A DNA stretch of 26,992 nucleotides, taken from NCBI GenBank assembly GCA_023416335.1, contig JAEZHY010000262.1, forward strand, positions 1-26,992. Reading direction: 5' to 3'. The position numbers and the translations under genes were made by a program. Positions 22,783-26,992 of the stretch are shown piece after piece (position 1 is the first letter of the stretch; every line of letters starts with the position of its first letter). A model generated the notes under the pieces. It saw nothing but the letters and a program-made list of their open reading frames with translations. It was not told the origin of the DNA and ran no database searches. The stretch comes from Pseudomonadota bacterium. Its GTDB lineage: Bacteria > Desulfobacterota > Syntrophobacteria > Syntrophobacterales > Syntrophobacteraceae.

Positions 22783-24822
22783 TCAGGCTGCCTCGTCCGA
22801 CCAGAATGTCGTTTTCGGTTCCTCTGCAGATTTCCTCGGGCCCAGGATTCGCCCAAGGACGATTTCGTCGACAGTTTCTTCGCTCAACAGCGTTTCAGCC
22901 AGTTTATCCAATTTGCTCCTGACGTTTTTCAGAAGGTAGGCAACGGCCCTGCTCCTTTCTTCGATCAGGTTGCGGACATCTTCATCGATTCGGGCAGCGG
23001 TCGCTTCGCTGTAATTCTTGGCCCGCGACAACTCATAACCCAGAAACGGCTGCTGCTCCTCGGATTCGAAAGCAACCGGCCCAAGGCTTCCCATTCCCCA
23101 GCGGGTGGCCATCCACCTGGCAAGTCGGGTCGCCTGCACCAGATCGTTTTCAGCGCCGGTTGTGACATCGTTGAATACGATCTGCTCGGATAACCGTCCG
23201 CCCAGCATTACGTCAATCCGTGCAATAAGGTATTTCCTGCTGTAATTATACTGTTCTTCCGCAGGTACCTGTTCCGTGATCCCAAGGGCACGGCTGTGCG
23301 GAATAATGGTGACTTTGTGGACGGGGTCCGCGGCCGGAGTAAGCCAGGCTACAACCGCATGGCCGCTCTCGTGATAGGCGACGACCCTCCTGGCATGCGG
23401 ATTGGTGAGCGACGGACGCGTTCCGCCGAGTATGACCCTGTCGATTGCTTCCTCAAAATCAGCCATGGAAACCAGCTTATGCCCGCGCCGCGCGGCGGCG
23501 AGGGCCGCTTCATTGCAGGTATTCGCGATATCGGCCCCGCTCATTCCCACTGTCTTTCGAGCCAGGAGGTCCAGTTTTACATCCGATTCAAGCGGCAGTT
23601 TCGCCGTGTGTATGCGAAATATCCCTTCCCTGCCTTCCCGGTCCGGAAGGGGGACGGTAATCTGCCTGTCGAAGCGTCCGGGCCGAAGAAGGGCCGGATC
23701 GAGTACATCCGGACGGTTTGTTGCAGCGAGCACTATCACCTCCTGGCGTTCGTCAAAACCGTCCATCTCATTGAGGAGTTGGTTCAGTGTCTGTTCTCTT
23801 TCGTCGTTTACCGCGCCCAGACCGGCCCCGCGACGTCGGCCCACGGCATCGAGTTCATCGACGAAGATAATGGAAGGCGAATCGGCTTTGGCCTGCTGAA
23901 ACAGATTGCGCACCCGACTGGCTCCGACTCCTACAAACATCTCAACGAATTCGGAAGCACTTATATGAAAGAAAGGTACTCCCGCCTCACCCGCCACCGC
24001 GCGAGCCAGCAGAGTCTTCCCGGTACCGGGCGGTCCGACCAGCAGCGTACCCCTCGGGATTCGCGCTCCCATCTCGTGATATTTCTGCGGGCTTTTCAGG
24101 AAATCGACGAGTTCCTTCAGATCTTCCTTTGCCTCCTGGACATTGGCAACATCATCGAATGTGATCCCCGGTTTCTCTCTGCTGTATCGACGGGCCTGAG
24201 TCCGTCCGAATCCGAAAATGCCGGACTGGTTGCGGATCGTCTGCCTGCTCATCCACACAAAAAGAAAAAAGAGAAGGATAGCCGGGGCCCAGGTAACGAG
24301 CACAGTTACAAGCCACGAATTTGAAGGTGCCTCTGCCTTCACGGTCACCTTATTGGCCTCCAGGAGCGGCATCAGGCTCTGGTCCCCTATGGATTTGGGA
24401 AAGACAGTGACAAAGTTGACGTACTTTCGCGGAGTTCCTGCGGGTGCACCCTTGTCGGGGCCTGCCTGGCTTGGGGGAGTTTTGCCGGGTCCGGTTCCTG
24501 TCGGAGGGGCCCCCGACGGTCCGTCGGTTGATGCGTTCTCACTTCCAGGTACCGGCCATTCGATCGGTTTGGCAAAGGTACCGCTGATCTTCTGACCTTC
24601 GATAGTTACTTCGGTGACATTGCCATCGCGAACATGTTGCACGAATGTCGAGTAGGGAATTTGAGCTTCGGTCCTGGACGGAGAAAGATACAGCAATACG
24701 TTCCAGATCACCAGTGCCAGCAGGACCGCCCACCAGAACGTCCCCCTGAACCTCGGCGACTGCTGCTGGTTACCCGATTGTCCGCTCTCCCTTTCCGGTG
24801 GGTTTACTTGTCTGTTGTTCAT
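22783..24822 (-). CDS. ftsH: FtsH, membrane-bound ATP-dependent zinc metalloprotease
   Basis: This 679-residue protein has a first helix (about 28-47), a periplasmic domain, a second helix (about 171-191), an AAA+ module and an M41 peptidase. Walker A is GPPGTGKT (263-270), Walker B IIFVDE (318-323), the second region of homology A-T-N-R-P-D-V-L-D (367-375) with R-P-G-R-F-D-R, and zinc site HESGH (484-488) with a third ligand Asp in T-G-A-E-N-D (555-560). All catalytic residues are present. A Pro/Gly/Thr-rich insertion (about 91-132) splits the periplasmic domain, which is not usual. It degrades membrane and regulatory proteins. The ATG at 24822 follows TAGGA. It is not next to the usual housekeeping neighbours (tilS, folP), so it may be an additional copy. 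Confidence 0.95.
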   Translation of the reverse strand: MNNRQVNPPERESGQSGNQQQSPRFRGTFWWAVLLALVIWNVLLYLSPSRTEAQIPYSTFVQHVRDGNVTEVTIEGQKISGTFAKPIEWPVPGSENASTDGPSGAPPTGTGPGKTPPSQAGPDKGAPAGTPRKYVNFVTVFPKSIGDQSLMPLLEANKVTVKAEAPSNSWLVTVLVTWAPAILLFFLFVWMSRQTIRNQSGIFGFGRTQARRYSREKPGITFDDVANVQEAKEDLKELVDFLKSPQKYHEMGARIPRGTLLVGPPGTGKTLLARAVAGEAGVPFFHISASEFVEMFVGVGASRVRNLFQQAKADSPSIIFVDELDAVGRRRGAGLGAVNDEREQTLNQLLNEMDGFDERQEVIVLAATNRPDVLDPALLRPGRFDRQITVPLPDREGREGIFRIHTAKLPLESDVKLDLLARKTVGMSGADIANTCNEAALAAARRGHKLVSMADFEEAIDRVILGGTRPSLTNPHARRVVAYHESGHAVVAWLTPAADPVHKVTIIPHSRALGITEQVPAEEQYNYSRKYLIARIDVMLGGRLSEQIVFNDVTTGAENDLVQATRLARWMATRWGMGSLGPVAFESEEQQPFLGYELSRAKNYSEATAARIDEDVRNLIEERSRAVAYLLKNVRSKLDKLAETLLSEETVDEIVLGRILGPRKSAEEPKTTFWSDEAA

Positions 24823-24914
24823 TTTCCTACCGAAAAACCTTTCAAATTATGTACTTAATCACTTTTCAGCAAATCGGCAAACGGAATGTTCGTCCGCAGT
24901 AAGTGCATGAAATT

Positions 24915-24953
24915 TACAATCAAATGGCCGAAGAAATCGGCCATTTGATTGTA
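24915..24953 (-). terminator. Perfect 17-base-pair hairpin, likely terminator of the 24979-25434 gene
   Basis: TACAATCAAATGGCCGA (24915-24931) pairs perfectly with its complement at 24937-24953 around a five-base AGAAA loop. It lies just downstream of the stop of the minus-strand gene and upstream of ftsH. The following minus-strand bases are only moderately T-rich, so it may act as terminator or as an RNA-end protector and separate the two transcripts. Confidence 0.7.
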
Positions 24954-24978
24954 CCTCCAGACTTGCAAGGATCGGTCC

Positions 24979-25434
24979 TCAGGAGGTCCACTTCAAAATG
25001 TTGTCCGCTTCGTACCGGCCCTTGCTTCTATCATAATGGCCGGATATGAAGACTTGGTCGCCATTTTTTAACTGGTTCAATTCGGTCCGTGGCGCCCCCA
25101 TGTTTGCTGTGCCGGCTCCCCTTTGGGTATTCTGAGCAAGTTGCTGCCAGCAGGTGCTCATGCCGTTAGGCTCGCCCATAGTCGAACACGTGCTGACCTG
25201 CGCGTCTTTGGCGGAATGGAACGTGACATCCTTGCCGAATTTGTCCTGCAGGTCTTTACTGGCTTTATCGACTGTTATTGTGACTGTACCAGTATTCGGT
25301 TCCACTTTCGATATGACGCCAAAAGTCTCGACCCGACCGGGCTCCCCGGATTGCTGGGCGAAAGCGCTCGTCGAAATCGTAAAAACCAAAGCCAGAAACG
25401 GCATGAGACCCCATAACCACACTCTTCTTTTCAT
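24979..25434 (-). CDS. Small secreted protein with two conserved cysteines (paralogue of 6342-6767)
   Basis: This 151-residue protein has a signal peptide (about 1-26, ending S-A-F-A) and starts at ATG 25434 after AAGGAG. The mature part repeats the plan of the 6342-6767 protein: T-F-G-V-I-S-K-V-E, D-V-T-F-H-S-A, a cysteine pair (S-T-C ... S-T-C, eleven residues apart), and a final G-D-Q-V-F-I-S-G-H-Y-D ... I-L-K-W. Overall identity is low but the pattern is consistent through the whole length. No known family is recognised; fold and role are unknown. A strong hairpin follows its stop. Confidence 0.82.
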   Translation of the reverse strand: MKRRVWLWGLMPFLALVFTISTSAFAQQSGEPGRVETFGVISKVEPNTGTVTITVDKASKDLQDKFGKDVTFHSAKDAQVSTCSTMGEPNGMSTCWQQLAQNTQRGAGTANMGAPRTELNQLKNGDQVFISGHYDRSKGRYEADNILKWTS

Positions 25435-25839
25435 GCTAACACTCCTTCTTAGATCCAGGGATCATTCATCTGATATCCGATGAACCGATCCATTCGGTAA
25501 CTTTAAAGTAATCACGGGACCCCTCACTGCAGGTGATTGGAGATTCAGCTCGGTTTGCCCCGGGTCCAGGATTGGTGCAACACGGATGGCAGGAGAATGT
25601 ATTGCGGGGCCCAACCCATTGTTATGTCAAGCCGGTGTCTCGGGTTGCACTTAGGGATAATTTTCCGCCCGAATCCAGGGAAGCCGCCGTTGAAAAACGC
25701 CGCCTGAACGAGGATGACACTTCGACTCGGAAGTGCTGCAGCGATGGGGTGGTGATAGCGAAGCGAGGCGGGGATTTTGGGATGCCCAATACTGTTGTTA
25801 TAATAAACTTCGCCCGCCGGTTCCCAAGGCCCACCAAGT
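25435..25839. other. Gap of about 400 bases with no supported gene
   Basis: The start-side (25435-25445) holds the ribosome binding site of the minus-strand gene. Open frames on both strands exist (for example plus 25533-25859) but lack ribosome binding sites and family sequence. The region ends with an eight-T run (25851-25858) that is simply the Lys-rich end of the next minus-strand gene. I see no hairpin or repeat of note. It could hold a small RNA or a decayed gene. Confidence 0.35.
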
Positions 25840-26397
25840 CTACTGAGTCTTTTTTTTAGATAAATGATGAAGAGTCGTAGCGACTCCGATTACTCCCAGC
25901 AGCAGCACTACCCAGAGATACTCCTCCAGGAGGGCCATCACAAGGAGGGTTGTAGCCAATGAGATACCCAGCAGGCACAAACGGTAGTCCAGGATCAATC
26001 CGGTAAAATAGGTTGCAAAGGCCAGCAGAAGAAGCATGACAAGTCCGGTGTTTTCGTAGTTCAAACGACCGGTGAAGAGCAACACATAGGTAATACTTGC
26101 CGCAACCAGGAGTCCGAGCCAGATCAGAAGCTGCATTCGCAGAATACTCAGGCTGCTCATGCCGCTCCTTCGCGCGCGGGTCCACTCGATAACCAGGCAA
26201 CCGACGGCGAAGACGGGAACCATTGCAAACCAGAACCACGGGCTCAATTTCCTTGAGAAATCGGTAATCGCTACACCTATGACCGAGAGGAGCATCAATA
26301 TCACGAAAATGATTTCGAAACTTCGCATCCCCTGCAGGGATTCATCCATCTCCAATTTGTCATCTTTTATTTCCGCCGGATTTTTGTCCGTTATCAT
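25840..26397 (-). CDS. Multi-pass membrane protein, unknown function
   Basis: This 185-residue protein starts at ATG 26397, directly after GGGAGGAG. An acidic N-terminus (about 1-25) is followed by six hydrophobic helices (about 27-46, 52-69, 85-107, 115-132, 136-154 and 158-175) and a basic K-K-K-T-Q end. No motif that identifies a family is visible. It is divergent from the 26593 gene with a 195-base shared upstream region, so the two may be co-regulated. Confidence 0.75.
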   Translation of the reverse strand: MITDKNPAEIKDDKLEMDESLQGMRSFEIIFVILMLLSVIGVAITDFSRKLSPWFWFAMVPVFAVGCLVIEWTRARRSGMSSLSILRMQLLIWLGLLVAASITYVLLFTGRLNYENTGLVMLLLLAFATYFTGLILDYRLCLLGISLATTLLVMALLEEYLWVVLLLGVIGVATTLHHLSKKKTQ

Positions 26398-26548
26398 AAT
26401 CTCCTCCCTGATCCACTACTTGAGACTACCTAGAAAGATGGTAATGCATCGGCCTTGAACGTGAAAGTTACGAAACCACGAGAAGGATGTTCCTCGATTT
26501 TAGCCCGCATCGGTGGCAAGGGCGGGCTTGAACGGATGTTAAGCGGCG

Positions 26549-26573
26549 TTAATTTATTGATATTACAAATTAA
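26549..26573. repeat. AT-rich inverted repeat in the divergent promoter region
   Basis: TTAATTT (26549-26555) and AAATTAA (26567-26573) form a seven-base inverted repeat with an 11-base centre, in an unusually AT-rich stretch just before the 26593 gene. It could be a regulator site or part of a promoter. The arms are AT-only, so chance is a real possibility. Confidence 0.35.
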
Positions 26574-26592
26574 TTTAGTGATGGGAGGGAAT

Positions 26593-26992
26593 ATGCCCGG
26601 TCACATGAGAGTTGTTGATATTTTTGATGATTACCGGCACAGAGGGGCCTTGAAATCCGGCTTAACCTTATTTTTCCTTCTCGAACTTTTCATTTTGCTA
26701 TGCGCTTTTGCCCATGAAGGGGGAGGGTCACGCATCTATATTTCGGATCCCGGCGGAAGGGTGGTTTATGAAACCAGGGGGCCTGTACTGACTAATTATG
26801 AAAGGCAGCAGTTCGAAGACACATTCGGCCCTCTAAGCGGATACCTGATCAGTGAGAAAACGGTTGAGACATCATTTCCCTTTCGAGGCTGGCTGGTAGC
26901 TGCAATAGGTATTCCGCTCGCTTCTGCTTTGTTGCTTTCGCTGCTTATTAAAATATACTGTTCCCTCCTTTATGGAGAACAGAAAACAACAG
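26593..26992 (+). CDS. Membrane protein with an extracytoplasmic domain, start of gene (paralogue of 9574-10368)
   Basis: The gene is cut by the window end: 133 codons are present. ATG 26593 follows GGGAGGGA. The fragment has a helix (about 22-42), an extracytoplasmic part with I-Y-I-S-D-P-G-G-R-V-V-Y-E-T and S-F-P-F-R-G-W, then a second helix (about 102-124) ending near Y-C-S-L-L-Y-G-E. The same order occurs in the 9574-10368 protein (I-E-I-R-D-K-S-G-H-V-V-S-R-T, P-F-P-V-R-A-W, Y-L-H-L-L-D-G-G). No known domain is recognised. Confidence 0.75.
   Translation, partial: MPGHMRVVDIFDDYRHRGALKSGLTLFFLLELFILLCAFAHEGGGSRIYISDPGGRVVYETRGPVLTNYERQQFEDTFGPLSGYLISEKTVETSFPFRGWLVAAIGIPLASALLLSLLIKIYCSLLYGEQKTT

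Noticed and set aside
23296..24324. Long open frame (342 codons) on the plus strand
   Set aside because: It is antisense to ftsH, whose AAA+ and protease motifs are intact. No domain or ribosome binding site supports it.
22091..26397. Resemblance to a stress-tolerance island (FtsH next to stress-type secreted proteins)
   Set aside because: The usual partners (small heat-shock proteins, ClpG, KefB, HdeD, YfdX) are not seen, so the likeness rests on ftsH alone.
1..26992. CRISPR arrays, tRNA or rRNA genes, insertion sequences
   Set aside because: I found no regularly spaced repeats, no cloverleaf-like or rRNA segments and no transposase gene.

Overview
The window (26,992 bases, moderately GC-rich) looks like part of a bacterial chromosome from a Gram-negative organism that can respire with haem-copper oxidase. 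The gene set (alternative complex III plus a cbb3-type oxidase, multihaem cytochrome, B12-type radical SAM protein, DUF502, AI-2E transporters, DUF4142) would suit a Desulfobacterota/deltaproteobacterial lineage, but that placement is only an inference. I saw no CRISPR array, rRNA, tRNA, transposase or phage gene.

Bases 1-6373 (+) form one tightly packed respiratory operon: the end of actC (NrfD-like), actD, actF, a pentahaem actA-like cytochrome, ccoN, a dihaem ccoO-type fusion, a CcoS-like protein, two small membrane proteins of unknown function, and an actE-like lipoprotein cytochrome c. Genes mostly overlap by 4-17 bases or lie within about 40 bases of each other. The likely electron path is quinol -> ACIII (ActB/C/F upstream or here) -> ActA/ActE haems -> CcoO haems -> CcoN haem b3/CuB -> O2. 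The Act genes bracket the Cco genes, which points to a dedicated ACIII-cbb3 supercomplex.

Bases 6342-12793 hold mixed genes: a small secreted two-cysteine protein (-), an AI-2E family permease (+), a cupredoxin (-), a small membrane protein (+), a 58-residue Cys-rich protein (-), a membrane protein with an extracytoplasmic domain (-), a B12-binding-domain radical SAM protein (-) and a DUF502 membrane protein (-). Bases 13121-16616 hold a short family-2-like glycosyltransferase, a second AI-2E permease, a GNAT acetyltransferase (-) and a DUF1275/YoaK-like membrane protein.

Bases 16970-21844 are a two-gene operon: a PoxB-like thiamine-diphosphate enzyme directly abutting a 1008-residue FAD/4Fe-4S/CCG-domain oxidoreductase of YdiJ/GlcD-GlpC type with a C-terminal membrane anchor. 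This is a plausible membrane-linked system for 2-oxoacid or 2-hydroxyacid oxidation.

Bases 22091-26992 carry a secreted DUF4142 protein, an FtsH protease with a Pro/Gly-rich periplasmic insertion (-), a paralogue of the small two-cysteine protein (-), a multi-pass membrane protein (-), and the start of a paralogue of the 9574-10368 membrane protein (+, cut by the window end). Two poorly described families therefore each occur twice in this window, a sign of local dispersed duplication.
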